From assembly GCA_963677325.2 (NCBI GenBank), contig CAXXGM010000006.1, positions 62,001-126,000 on the forward strand: DNA of 64,000 nt. Reading direction: 5' to 3'. Position 1 is the stretch's first letter; each line of letters opens with the position of its first letter. Positions 19,221-27,244 of this stretch are shown here, piece after piece. A program made the position numbers and the translations under genes. The DNA comes from G963677325 sp963677325. Lineage in GTDB: Bacteria > Bacteroidota > Bacteroidia > Bacteroidales > Prolixibacteraceae. The notes below the pieces were generated by a model. The model was not told where the DNA came from. It saw only the letters and a program-made list of their open reading frames with translations, and searched no databases.

Positions 19221-20279
19221 TTATTCTTTTACAAGTTTGTCCCGCTTTACTCTTGCTGTAACCGGCATTCCCTCCTTTATCTGAAGCAAACCACTTATAA
19301 TCAGAGTATCATTAGGCTGCAATCCCTTTTCTATTTCAACCTCAGTTTCGGTCCTGATGCCGGTGATCACTTTTATCGCTGCAACTTTTCCATTTCTTAA
19401 GATAAAAACCTGCTCCCCGTCAATAAGGGGTACAATTGACCTGGCCGGAATAAAAATACTTTCCTGATTGGGAAATAGATTAAGTTTTATCGTTGCAAAA
19501 GAATTAGGAAACAATTTTCCTCCCGGATTGGAGCACAAAGCCCTGATCCGGATTGAACGGGTTGATAAATCTATTTTGGATTCAGTGGCATAAACCTTTC
19601 CACGAAAAGTATCTGAAACACCCTCCACCGTAAATTCAATTTCCTGATTGACTGAAATGTTCTGTTTATATTTTTCAGGAACAGAGAATTCAATTTTGAT
19701 CGGATCAATTTGCTGTAAAGTTGTGATGATATTACTGTTCGAGACAAAAGAACCTTCACTTACATTTCTTAAACCAACAATTCCTGTAAAAGGCGCTGTA
19801 AGTTCAGTTTTGGAAATCTGAGCGATCAGAAGGTCTTGTTCAGCTTTTAATGTATTTAGCAGGTTTTCTGAAATTTCATACTCCTCCTTGCTTATACCTT
19901 TCAGATCAAAAAGTTCCTTTTTCCGTTTCTCTTCTTTAGCCTGGAGTTCGATCTGCAGCTTGTTTTTCTTTAGTTGTGCCTGTAAATCAGCATCAAACAT
20001 CTTGACCAGCAACTCCCCTTTTTTAACCCCGGCTCCCTCTTTGAAATAAATATGGGTAATCTTTCCCGAAATTTCAGGACGAAGCTCTATGGCTTCATTG
20101 GCTAATAAAGTTCCGGTATAGGTGTATGCAAAATCTTTCGAAGACATGGAAACAACAGATGCATCTACAACCAATTGCCTGACCTGCCGTGAGGCATTCA
20201 TTTTTGCTTCTTTTCCATTTTTGCAGCCAATCAGGGAAAATAATGAGGATAAAAAAAGGAGAGTTAGTAATTTTTTCAT
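19221..20279 (-). CDS. RND periplasmic adaptor (membrane fusion protein, HlyD/AcrA type)
   Basis: This 352-residue lipoprotein-like adaptor has a signal peptide ending LIGC near residue 19. It shows the split barrel-sandwich lipoyl motif: ELRPEISGKITHIYFKEG (~65) and ELTAPFTGIVGLRNVSEG (~155), flanking an alpha-hairpin, followed by a beta-barrel and membrane-proximal domain. It links the RND pump to the TolC-like channel across the periplasm. It is the first gene of the minus-strand efflux operon. No dedicated TetR/AraC regulator gene is adjacent. Confidence 0.92.
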   Translation of the reverse strand: MKKLLTLLFLSSLFSLIGCKNGKEAKMNASRQVRQLVVDASVVSMSSKDFAYTYTGTLLANEAIELRPEISGKITHIYFKEGAGVKKGELLVKMFDADLQAQLKKNKLQIELQAKEEKRKKELFDLKGISKEEYEISENLLNTLKAEQDLLIAQISKTELTAPFTGIVGLRNVSEGSFVSNSNIITTLQQIDPIKIEFSVPEKYKQNISVNQEIEFTVEGVSDTFRGKVYATESKIDLSTRSIRIRALCSNPGGKLFPNSFATIKLNLFPNQESIFIPARSIVPLIDGEQVFILRNGKVAAIKVITGIRTETEVEIEKGLQPNDTLIISGLLQIKEGMPVTARVKRDKLVKE

Positions 20280-20455
20280 TACCGAATTTTAAAAAGAAAT
20301 TATCTTGTTTGACTTCAAAATAAAAAGTTGGTTTAATGGGCAACTGATTTTTAATGGGAAAATTCTAAAGTCGTACTTCCGGCTTTAAATAATTACCACT
20401 GACATAACGTTTTCTGTTCTCATTACTTAATACCTGATTAAGTAAGTCCGGATTT

Positions 20456-21538
20456 TTACTGATCACTGATTTTGGACAACTTGCTCATCAGGTAATGATC
20501 GGCCAACACCATAGCGGCCATGGCTTCAACAATCGGCACAGCCCGGGGAAGCACACAGGGATCATGCCTTCCTTGCGGCGAGATCACTGTTTCATTTCCC
20601 TCCAGATCAATGGTTCTTTGTTCCTGCAAAATAGTGGCAATGGGTTTGAAAGCTACCCGCCAGTAAATATCCTGTCCGTTTGAAATACCTCCCTGAACAC
20701 CACCCGAGTGATTGGTCAGGGTAGTAATTCCCTGGTCTGACCGGATAAAAATGTCATTATGAACAGATCCTGAGAGCTTTGTACCTTCAAAACCGGACCC
20801 ATACTCGAATCCCTTTACCGCATTTATTCCAAGCATGGCAGCCCCAAGATCAGCATGCAATTTATTAAATACAGGTTCTCCCCAACCTGCAGGGACCCCC
20901 TTTGCGACACCGGTTATCACCCCACCCACCGTGTCATGATTTCTTCCCGCCTCTTCGATTCTGGAGATCATCAGTTCTGCTACCCCGGGATCAGGACAGC
21001 GGACAATATTGGATTCGGTCAATGAAAGATCAAGCTCCTGGTAAGATTTGTTTAACTCTATTTCGCCAACTCTTGAAACATACCCGTTGATTTTAATCCC
21101 CATGGACATGAGCAGTTGTTTGGCAATGGCTCCAGCCACCACCCTGGCGATGGTTTCCCTCGCAGAGGAACGTCCGCCACCCCTGTGATCCCGGAAACCA
21201 AACTTCTGCATGTAAGTATAATCGGCATGAGAAGGCCTGAAAATATCTTTCAGGTCGTTGTAATCCGAAGAATGCTGATCTTTATTACGGATCATAAATC
21301 CAATCGGAGTACCTTCCGTTTTACCTTCAAAAATACCGGAAAGAAACTCCACTTCATCTCCCTCTTTTCGCTGAGTGGTGATGTGTGACTGGCCCGGTTT
21401 TCGCCTGTTAAGCTCCTGCTGAATAAAATCAGGATCAATGGTTAATCCGGCAGGACAACCGTCTATAACTCCCCCGATCGCTCCTCCATGGGATTCTCCA
21501 AAGGATGTAAGCCTGAATAATCTTCCGAACGTATTCAT
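20456..21538 (-). CDS. aroC: Chorismate synthase
   Basis: Converts 5-enolpyruvylshikimate-3-phosphate to chorismate, the last shikimate step, using reduced FMN. Signatures are SFGESHGGAIGGVIDGCPAG near the N-terminus, GFRDHRGGGRSSARET mid-protein (FMN/substrate-binding, family signature) and NHSGGVQGGISNG. I chose the ATG at 21538 because the conserved protein begins MNTFGRLFRLTSFGESHG; the open frame extends 17 codons upstream through a palindromic repeat and that extension is not conserved-looking. It stands alone between the RND operon and the NTF2-like gene. Confidence 0.96.
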   Translation of the reverse strand: MNTFGRLFRLTSFGESHGGAIGGVIDGCPAGLTIDPDFIQQELNRRKPGQSHITTQRKEGDEVEFLSGIFEGKTEGTPIGFMIRNKDQHSSDYNDLKDIFRPSHADYTYMQKFGFRDHRGGGRSSARETIARVVAGAIAKQLLMSMGIKINGYVSRVGEIELNKSYQELDLSLTESNIVRCPDPGVAELMISRIEEAGRNHDTVGGVITGVAKGVPAGWGEPVFNKLHADLGAAMLGINAVKGFEYGSGFEGTKLSGSVHNDIFIRSDQGITTLTNHSGGVQGGISNGQDIYWRVAFKPIATILQEQRTIDLEGNETVISPQGRHDPCVLPRAVPIVEAMAAMVLADHYLMSKLSKISDQ

Positions 21539-21554
21539 AAAATAATCTTTAGGC

Positions 21555-21578
21555 AGGGGCGAACGGCTGTTCGCCCCT
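21555..21578. repeat. REP-like palindrome AGGGGCGAAC / GTTCGCCCCT
   Basis: Perfect 10-bp stem with a 4-nt loop, 16 bp upstream of the aroC start and so in its 5' untranslated region. Related GC-rich palindromes occur at 55234-55261 and, less perfectly, around 33922-33950. It lacks a T-run, so it is a dispersed palindrome rather than a terminator. Confidence 0.7.
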
Positions 21579-21716
21579 ACTGGATACAAATATAACAGAA
21601 CGTTTCGTATTTACCCAAATTTATAAAAGCAGAGCAGCTTTGAAAAATGATATGTTTTCATCAAATTTCTCTAACAGTTCTAACAATCTGAACTAAAAGT
21701 ACGAAATGATTTAATC

Positions 21717-21776
21717 GGAACCGGGGATTAGCGAAGCTAATAACCCCCGATGAAATCCGGGGTTAATTGACGAAAA
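21717..21776. repeat. Nested GC-rich hairpins
   Basis: CCGGGGATTAG..CTAATAACCCCCG, overlapping CCCCGATGAAATCCGGGG, gives two competing hairpins in an otherwise AT-rich gap between aroC and the NTF2-like gene. No clean T-run follows, so I treat it as a dispersed palindromic repeat; a terminator role is possible. Confidence 0.45.
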
Positions 21777-21824
21777 AACCCGGAATGAGTTCAATAATTG
21801 AATGAATTATTTTTATCTGATCTT

Positions 21825-22244
21825 TTATTGCCTGATATCTGGTTGGGTCAATGACCAGTGAGTCTGAATAATTTTCCACTTATTTTCATCCTCAAGCCGG
21901 TATACTTCGGTACAATTCCATTTAAACTGAGAGCTTCCGACATAAGAAATTAAATTAAAAGTTAGAACAGCCATTTTATCAACAGCCTGAACTTTTGGGT
22001 TAAGCATCTCACTTTTATCAACATGAACCTGACCTCTGATTTGTTCATAAAGCTCGGCCAACTTATCGTAACCATCCAATCTTTTTTCTGTCATTGGATC
22101 AAAATATACCACATCCTTTGCTGAGATCTCAAGGAATCCAGACGGATCACCATTATTCCATCTGTCTAATGCTGCTTTTTCCATTCCGATTATCAATTGA
22201 GAAATGTGATCTATATCCTGCGGAAAACCAGAAAATGAGTTCAT
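21825..22244 (-). CDS. SnoaL/DUF4440-like NTF2-fold protein
   Basis: This 139-residue cytoplasmic protein looks like the cone-shaped NTF2-like fold. There is an N-terminal helix (QLIIGMEKAALDRWNNGDPSGFLEISAKDVVYFDP) followed by a strand-rich half ending TEVYRLEDENKWKIIQTHWSLTQP, the usual C-terminal strand pattern of SnoaL/DUF4440 proteins. Members are small-molecule isomerases, hydrolases or binding proteins, so no activity can be assigned. It appears monocistronic. About 300 bp on its upstream side (22245-22544) hold nothing recognisable beyond AT-rich DNA. Confidence 0.8.
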   Translation of the reverse strand: MNSFSGFPQDIDHISQLIIGMEKAALDRWNNGDPSGFLEISAKDVVYFDPMTEKRLDGYDKLAELYEQIRGQVHVDKSEMLNPKVQAVDKMAVLTFNLISYVGSSQFKWNCTEVYRLEDENKWKIIQTHWSLTQPDIRQ

Positions 22245-22544
22245 AATGTTATCGTTGTATCAGTTATTGTATCAGTTAATGTTGTAAATTGAATAAAAGA
22301 ATTCAGTTCACTGTTTAAAAAACATCCCGAATTGATCTTCCATCCGGGTGGATTAATTATCCGCAATCGATAAGTTATGTTTTTAAAAGAACATGAGATT
22401 AAATACATTAGAACGCAAAAGTAAGAATTTCGGGATAGATTGATATAAAATGCTCTTCCAACTTACTAACAATAGTTCAGTGTATTTCAGGGATGAATTT
22501 CTGCCAGCAAAACGCGAAAGAAAAAAAATTTCACCATTTGGGGT

Positions 22545-23000
22545 TTACCGGTTAATCTGCCTCTTTTTCAATTCCGCCATCACTTTTTTGCGTATGTTCC
22601 CCTCGGTTTGGTAGAGTTTGATGATCTGTTGAGGTTTAATGACCGTCTTGAATTCTTTATAATACTTTTCACGGATGTTGATTAACCTTCTGGCGCAAAC
22701 CAATTGATCCACAATTAACTGATCAGCCTGATCTGCTGAAAGGCTGTCCGTATTTATTTTCATTAATCCGGCCATTTTTCGCAAATCAATCCGCGAAACT
22801 TCACGTTCGTATTTGAGGTAAACCGGACGAAACTGCTCAAAAGTTTCCTGATCCATCTTCAGGCTGACTTTTATCTCCCGCAATTTGGCCTGGATTATCC
22901 GCTCGCGAAGCAGAGGAAAACGATCAAGGCTCTGAGATTTTGCATTCAAGCTCAACATTAAGGATAAAGCAAAAAACAAGGTCGATACTATATTCTTCAT
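22545..23000 (-). CDS. Spy/CpxP-like periplasmic protein of the sigma operon
   Basis: Start chosen at 23000 (MKNIVSTLFFALSLMLSLNAKSQ), which opens a clear signal peptide; the upstream extension overlaps the anti-sigma gene and is not signal-like. The mature ~130 residues are highly helical and charged (ERIIQAKLREIKVSLKMDQETFEQFRPVYLKYEREV), resembling Spy/CpxP/ZraP-like periplasmic stress chaperones or sensors. It is the third gene after an ECF sigma factor and its putative anti-sigma. In such operons the periplasmic protein can sense envelope damage or be a regulon output. Confidence 0.82.
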   Translation of the reverse strand: MKNIVSTLFFALSLMLSLNAKSQSLDRFPLLRERIIQAKLREIKVSLKMDQETFEQFRPVYLKYEREVSRIDLRKMAGLMKINTDSLSADQADQLIVDQLVCARRLINIREKYYKEFKTVIKPQQIIKLYQTEGNIRKKVMAELKKRQINR

Positions 23001-23019
23001 TTTGATTGATTTAAATGAC

Positions 23020-23463
23020 TTATTGCTCTGATTCAACGATAAACAGATCAGTCTTATAGGCGGCTGCCAACTGCAGCAGTTCTTCATCGGACAAATCGGG
23101 TAAAACATCGTTTAATTCCTCTTTGTTGTTGCCTCCTGCCACTGTTATTTCAGGCACTGTCTTCGTTTTGATACTTTCCTGTTTTTGTTGGATTATTTGT
23201 TGTTCAGCCGGTTGTTTGTCCAGTACTACCTGTTTCGAATCCGGCTTAATACCAGGCCAAAGATTTAAATAGCCGATCGCAATGACGGCCGTTAATGAGG
23301 CGGCCACCGCTACTGATCTCCAAAGAAATAAACGTTTCCGGCGACTATGCTCTCTTTGTATTGATTTCCTAAGCGTTTTTTCTGAAATATTTTCAAAAAA
23401 ATCCTCAGGAACTTTGTAGGGTGTATTTTTCCCAATTCCCGGAAATTCAATATCATCTTTCAT
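23020..23463 (-). CDS. Putative membrane-bound anti-sigma factor
   Basis: This 147-residue protein has a ~45-residue cytoplasmic N-terminus (VPEDFFENISEKTLRKSI then RRKRLF), one membrane helix (~51-68, SVAVAASLTAVIAIGYLNLW) and a periplasmic glutamine/lysine-rich tail ending LSDEELLQLAAAYKTDLFIVE. The size, single helix and position straight after an ECF sigma gene suggest an anti-sigma factor, although no zinc-binding HxxxCxxC motif is present. The VPEDFFENI segment is common in Bacteroidota proteins of this operon type. Its ATG overlaps the stop of a conserved short reading frame in a dispersed repeat. Confidence 0.75.
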   Translation of the reverse strand: MKDDIEFPGIGKNTPYKVPEDFFENISEKTLRKSIQREHSRRKRLFLWRSVAVAASLTAVIAIGYLNLWPGIKPDSKQVVLDKQPAEQQIIQQKQESIKTKTVPEITVAGGNNKEELNDVLPDLSDEELLQLAAAYKTDLFIVESEQ

Positions 23464-23551
23464 CTGTTTATATTTTGTTTTTTATTGATCCTATGGAACT
23501 CCCCAATCATCATGCTCCTTTGTGAGTAAGATTTTCGAAGGGTCGTTTCAT
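23460..23551 (-). repeat. Dispersed ~92-bp GEFH element, copy 2
   Basis: Minus-strand frame reads RKSYSQ, GEFH, KKQNINR-stop, with the stop overlapping the anti-sigma start as ATGA. It fills the gap between sigma and anti-sigma genes, exactly as copy 1 fills the acyltransferase-glycosyltransferase gap. Spacing is identical among three copies. Confidence 0.6.
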
Positions 23552-23584
23552 GTTAAATTCTATTTCTCGTTTTGCCGTTTTCAT

Positions 23585-24133
23585 TTAAGCGTGATCAATC
23601 AGATACTGTTTTATTTTTTCGCTTGCATAATGATAATTGGTTTTCAAGGTATTCACCGACGAATGAAGAATTTGTCCGATGTCTTCGTAACTCATTTCAT
23701 CGTAATAGCGCAAATTGAAAATAATCTTTTGTCTTTCAGTAAGTTGTTGTATCGCCTGCTGAAATTTGAATAAGATCGTTTCACTTTTTTCCGGATCAGT
23801 TTCACAGAGTTCAACGGCCCTTTTATGATCTGCACCATTTGAATGATTAAACCTTTTTTTGTTTTTTCTGAAATGCGTGATGCACTCATTGGTCGCAATG
23901 CGGTAAATCCACGTAAATACCTTGCATTCACCTCTAAAGGAACCTGCAAACCGGTACACCTGAATAAATGTTTCCTGTAAAATATCCTCAGCATCCTCAT
24001 GAGATACCACCAGACGCCTGATATGCCAATAGACAGGTTCCTTATAAGTTTCCATCAGCTGCAGAAAACCCTTATCCCTTAAGGACGGATCTTTTAACAT
24101 TGAAACCAGGTTTTCATCTGTCGTCTGGGCCAT
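23585..24133 (-). CDS. ECF-family RNA polymerase sigma factor
   Basis: The 182 residues contain region 2 (VYWHIRRLVVSHEDAEDILQETFIQVYRFAGSF, then FTWIYRIATNECITHFRK) and region 4 (LTERQKIIFNLRYYDEMSYEDIGQILHSSVNTLKTNYHYASEKIKQYL), the two domains that define ECF sigma factors. It directs RNA polymerase to a small regulon. Its own upstream region carries AACTTT-N15-TCCAAA on the minus strand, matched at the same spacing before the Spy-like gene at 25032, suggesting autoregulation plus control of that gene. It heads a sigma, anti-sigma, Spy-like operon. Confidence 0.93.
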   Translation of the reverse strand: MAQTTDENLVSMLKDPSLRDKGFLQLMETYKEPVYWHIRRLVVSHEDAEDILQETFIQVYRFAGSFRGECKVFTWIYRIATNECITHFRKNKKRFNHSNGADHKRAVELCETDPEKSETILFKFQQAIQQLTERQKIIFNLRYYDEMSYEDIGQILHSSVNTLKTNYHYASEKIKQYLIDHA

Positions 24134-24158
24134 CTATAGTCTTAAAATCATTTTTTGA

Positions 24159-24191
24159 TTTGGATGCAATAAATTATCTAAAGTTAAATTC
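24159..24191 (-). promoter_or_regulatory. Candidate ECF promoter of the sigma operon
   Basis: The minus strand reads GAATTTAACTTT, 15 nt, TCCAAA. The -35-like 'AAC' and -10-like 'TCC' pattern fits ECF promoters. The identical 12-mer and 6-mer with the same 15-nt spacer precede the Spy-like gene at 25032. Confidence 0.6.
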
Positions 24192-24211
24192 TGCAGCTGG
24201 AAATTCTTGAA

Positions 24212-24432
24212 TTAAGTTATGAGATTAATTAAATGTCGTATTTACAATTATAAAGATCATTCAAAAATAATGCCACCAAAACCCCAAGTCACCAAGATCC
24301 ACCAAAGATTAAATGCCTGACTTATAATTTGGTGTACTTTTGTGTTTTCGTGACTTGGTGGCAGAAAATGATCCATGAAATACACAAATTATTTTATAAG
24401 ATGTACGACATTTTACGTTTCCTATTACTTAA
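24212..24432. mobile_element. MITE-like element, copy 2
   Basis: Near-identical to 8842-9062, with the same terminal inverted repeats (TTAAGTTATGAG.. and ..CTATTACTTAA). It lies 20 bp upstream of the sigma-operon promoter motif. No coding capacity. Confidence 0.7.
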
Positions 24433-24494
24433 TGCAAATATATTTTTTAAAATGAATATCAGTTTACTTTCCTGATTGAGATTTCTCTTTGTCA

Positions 24495-24580
24495 AATGTG
24501 GTCATTAATGGTCATTTGATCGTCATTAATTGTTTTTTACTGCACAATGACTTTTAATGACAACTTAATGACACGGTCAA
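24495..24580. repeat. Gene-less GTCATT/AATGAC inverted arms
   Basis: Three GTCATT units (10-12 bp apart) are followed, after a ~20-bp AT-rich spacer, by AATGAC units. The two hexamers are reverse complements, so the region is an inverted pair of short arrays. The same motifs flank the four-helix-bundle gene at 56700. Confidence 0.55.
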
Positions 24581-24639
24581 TAAACGGATAACAGGGATGT
24601 TACATAAGAGATAAGGAATACCCCTTGTTCTGATCTAAT

Positions 24640-24888
24640 TAACGTGAGTTCGATCTAAGCAATGGGAAAGGTACGCTTGGTTGTCTTAGTGGTAATGTTA
24701 TTTCGAAAACCTTATCTTTTAAAAAACACCTCAGTAGATGGAATTTATTTTTACCCCTACACCAACCTAATTACCTAATTATTTAAATTGAATTAGGTAA
24801 TTAGGATAGGATGTCGTGGAATTTTCATCTTCTACTTAGGTGTTTTCGACAGATTAGTTTATCCATTACTTAGATCGAACTCACGTTA
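24640..24888. mobile_element. 249-bp palindromic MITE-like element
   Basis: The ends are a 26-bp terminal inverted repeat with one mismatch (TAACGTGAGTTCGATCTAAG.. / ..CTTAGATCGAACTCACGTTA). Inside are a second inverted pair (AAAACACCT / AGGTGTTTT) and a central one (CCTAATTACCTAATT / AATTAGGTAATTAGG), so most of the element can fold into one long imperfect hairpin. Ends in TA, as with Tc1/mariner-IS630-type MITEs. No ORF. Confidence 0.65.
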
Positions 24889-24965
24889 TAGTAATATCAT
24901 GCTTTCGACATTAAAATGCTGCATCTTTTCAACTCTTAATTCGCATTTTAATATAATACTCCTCC

Positions 24966-24998
24966 GAATTTAACTTTTCAGTCTGATTGTCGTCCAAA
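24966..24998 (+). promoter_or_regulatory. Candidate ECF promoter of the duplicated Spy-like gene
   Basis: GAATTTAACTTT, 15 nt, TCCAAA: the same pair and spacing as upstream of the ECF sigma operon. It lies 34 bp before the ATG, a sensible distance for a promoter. Confidence 0.6.
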
Positions 24999-25031
24999 AA
25001 CAAAAGATTATAAAACAATATTAATTTTTAA

Positions 25032-25853
25032 ATGAGGACTATGAAGACAACGATTCTGAGTTTCGCATTGTTATTGATGGTAGTATTGGGAGTAAACGGA
25101 CAACCGGTCCACCCGGGCGTGAGGCCTTCAGACGCACCTAAAAGCAAAATACAGAAGGGCCCTGACCATCAGGGAATGATGAAGGCGCTAAACCTGACAG
25201 ACGAACAGAAAGAAGCATTCAAGAAAATTATGCTGGCTATTCCGAAAGAGATAAAGCCTTTACGTAATGAGTTGGGAGAAGCCGCTGCTCATCAGAGAAC
25301 CCTGATCTCAGCTGATAAACCGGATATGACGGCCATAAATAAAAATATTGATAAAATGGGGGCTTTGAAAACAGAGATGGCTGAAATTGAAATGAAGTAT
25401 CGTTTGGAGAGACGCGCCTTATTAACCGACGAACAGCGGTTGAGAGCCGAGGGTATGAAAGCAAAGTTGAAAAATACCATAAACCAGAAGAAAGCAAGAC
25501 CAGCCTTGGCCATGAAATCAGCACACCACCCCCAGGGTCCGGTATTAAACCTGACGAAAGATCAAAAGGAAGCGATTCAGAAAATCAGGCTGAGCATGTC
25601 TAAAGAAATCAAGCCCATTCGTAATGAAATGGGTGAAGCATTGGCCCATCAAAGGACCCTTATATCTGCCGATAAACCTGATATAGGAGCTATTAATAAA
25701 AATATTGAGAAAATTGAGACACTAAAAACGAATATGGTTAAAATCACAACAAGAGACATGCTGGAAATACGCGACCAATTAACCGATGTACAAAAGCTGA
25801 GATTAGATGTTCTGAAGGCCAGAAGGAAATATTCCATCGGTCAGAGATCCTGA
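25032..25853 (+). CDS. Spy/CpxP-like periplasmic protein with internal duplication
   Basis: This 273-residue protein has a signal peptide (MKTTILSFALLLMVVLGVNGQ); the in-frame ATG at 25041 is an equally good start. The mature protein is two tandem copies of a ~95-residue helical unit (~51-147 and ~173-266). Each has LNLT..QKEA, KEIKP.RNE.GEA, HQRTLISADKPD, INKNI and a C-terminal LT(D)xQ(R/K)L motif, the latter typical of Spy/CpxP. Such proteins are periplasmic chaperones or stress sensors. The ECF-like promoter shared with the sigma operon 900 bp away suggests it is a regulon member. Confidence 0.88.
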   Translation: MRTMKTTILSFALLLMVVLGVNGQPVHPGVRPSDAPKSKIQKGPDHQGMMKALNLTDEQKEAFKKIMLAIPKEIKPLRNELGEAAAHQRTLISADKPDMTAINKNIDKMGALKTEMAEIEMKYRLERRALLTDEQRLRAEGMKAKLKNTINQKKARPALAMKSAHHPQGPVLNLTKDQKEAIQKIRLSMSKEIKPIRNEMGEALAHQRTLISADKPDIGAINKNIEKIETLKTNMVKITTRDMLEIRDQLTDVQKLRLDVLKARRKYSIGQRS

Positions 25854-25889
25854 AGATATGGGGAATAGAGATCATACGTGTTGATTCTG

Positions 25890-25923
25890 AAAAGCCATCC
25901 AACAACAAACGGATGGTTTTTTT
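25890..25923 (+). terminator. Intrinsic terminator after the Spy-like gene
   Basis: Stem CCATCC/GGATGG with a 10-nt loop, extended by AAAAG/TTTTTTT, lying 40 bp after the stop. The flanking A-run lets it also serve the convergent toxin gene. Confidence 0.85.
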
Positions 25924-25956
25924 ATTTAGTAAAAAATCATTCCTAAATTCCTATAG

Positions 25957-26394
25957 CTAATCAGGTATCGGCAGTTGCTCCTTTATTTCAAGATCTATCA
26001 GGGGACTTTTATGTATCCCTGTAAGTATTTGGGAATAATAATTATCCGATATCTCACCAGAGTAGGTTACTGAGTCCGAACCGTACATATCGATAAACTC
26101 CTCAATTGTAAATGTGTGCACATTATTACAATCAATGTATGTTTCTTTGGTAAATGGATTACTATCAGCTGGCTTTATACAAACCAATGTTTCATAGGGC
26201 AAATTTCTGGTCTGGATAAATCTCCTCACAGTTTCAAACTGTGAGGTGCAACACGACATGATCAAAATATCATTATTCGTTCTTTTTAAACAAATAAAAT
26301 AATGTGGAATCTCTGTGTTTAACCTGGTGCTTGAAAAGTAATAGACCTTTTGCTCACCCAATGAGGCAATAAAAAGGCCGACAGGAATTTTCAT
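25957..26394 (-). CDS. Candidate toxin partner (PanT-like position) of a Panacea antitoxin
   Basis: The 145-residue protein has no family I can name. It has strands such as VGLFIASLGEQKVYYFSS, HYFICLKRTNNDILIMSCC and ETLVCIKPADSNPFTKETYIDCNNVHTF, hinting at a small beta-barrel of the kind seen in MazF/PemK-like proteins, but no catalytic motif is certain. Its start overlaps the upstream Panacea-domain gene's stop by 4 bp, so the two are translationally coupled. Small unknown genes in this position next to Panacea (DUF4065/SocA-like) genes are usually toxins. That assignment is inference from context. Confidence 0.7.
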   Translation of the reverse strand: MKIPVGLFIASLGEQKVYYFSSTRLNTEIPHYFICLKRTNNDILIMSCCTSQFETVRRFIQTRNLPYETLVCIKPADSNPFTKETYIDCNNVHTFTIEEFIDMYGSDSVTYSGEISDNYYSQILTGIHKSPLIDLEIKEQLPIPD

Positions 26395-26984
26395 GACAGG
26401 ATGGAGAGGATTTGAGCGTTTTCTTTAAAGATTGTTTTTGAAATTTCAATATCCTCTTGTGAATCCATAAATAATCCGCTCTGATCATCTATATTTATAA
26501 AAAAATCCGATTGATCTATAGAAAATCTTGAAGATAACCTTTTGGTAAGTGCTGATTTATATTTTTTCCATTCCGGGAATTCATGCGAGAGATCTGAGAG
26601 TTCAAACTCATTCAACCGCCCGTATTTTTCTTCGATTTGATTTATAGTATTAATATCAGTTTCCGAAAGCACTTTAAGATTTGGTTCACTGATACTGCTA
26701 TATTCATACTTGTTAACTTCTCGTAAATAACAAGAAGCATAATCAGAAGCTGAATCCTCCAGAAAATTGCTACTCTCTAATATGTCTCTGACAGCACTTG
26801 GAATTGGTCCATACGGAATGGCATAATATTCATCTCCTGTTATTGACCTTCCATATTTTCTTGTGTGTAATCTGTCGGCCAACCAGATAAGTTTAATGGC
26901 TTTCATTTTATTGAGGGTTCCGCCATTTTTGCAGGCTAAGTAATTTAATGCCTGCGCCGCCTTTTTATAGTTAAAACCTCTCAT
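26391..26984 (-). CDS. Panacea-domain (DUF4065/SocA-like) antitoxin candidate
   Basis: This 197-residue protein begins with the Panacea/DUF4065 pattern: KKAAQALNYLACKNGGTLNKMKAIKLIWLADRLHTRKYGRSITGDEYYAIPYGPIPSAVRDIL, where the 'D(E)YYAIPYGPIPS' segment is the family hallmark. Panacea proteins (PanA) are antitoxins that neutralise very diverse partner toxins; SocA of Caulobacter is a proteolytic adaptor for SocB. The downstream gene overlaps by 4 bp and is the expected toxin. The pair is followed by a terminator at 25890-25923 and lies close to a CRISPR array, typical of a defence/accessory patch. Confidence 0.85.
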   Translation of the reverse strand: MRGFNYKKAAQALNYLACKNGGTLNKMKAIKLIWLADRLHTRKYGRSITGDEYYAIPYGPIPSAVRDILESSNFLEDSASDYASCYLREVNKYEYSSISEPNLKVLSETDINTINQIEEKYGRLNEFELSDLSHEFPEWKKYKSALTKRLSSRFSIDQSDFFINIDDQSGLFMDSQEDIEISKTIFKENAQILSILS

Positions 26985-27244
26985 TTCTTACTTTTTATGT
27001 GATACGAAATCAACGTAAAAAAGTGAATATTTTGTGTTGAAAATGTGAATTACTGGTTATTTGAACGCAAAAATAAACATTTTACTAAATATACAACTAT
27101 TTGTGAACATTTATCCAAAAATAATCATAATTGTCCGACCATCTGATTATGCTATCTGCAAGTTTGTTTTCAGTTCTTTCCTGGGCAGGTAACTGATTCT
27201 CCCTTTCCCTTTGTTAATTTTGAAGCATTGGCCTTTAATCCGCT

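Noticed and set aside
27000..27244. tracrRNA or cas remnant beside the CRISPR array
   Set aside because: No anti-repeat complementary to the 47-bp repeat and no cas-like ORF found there.
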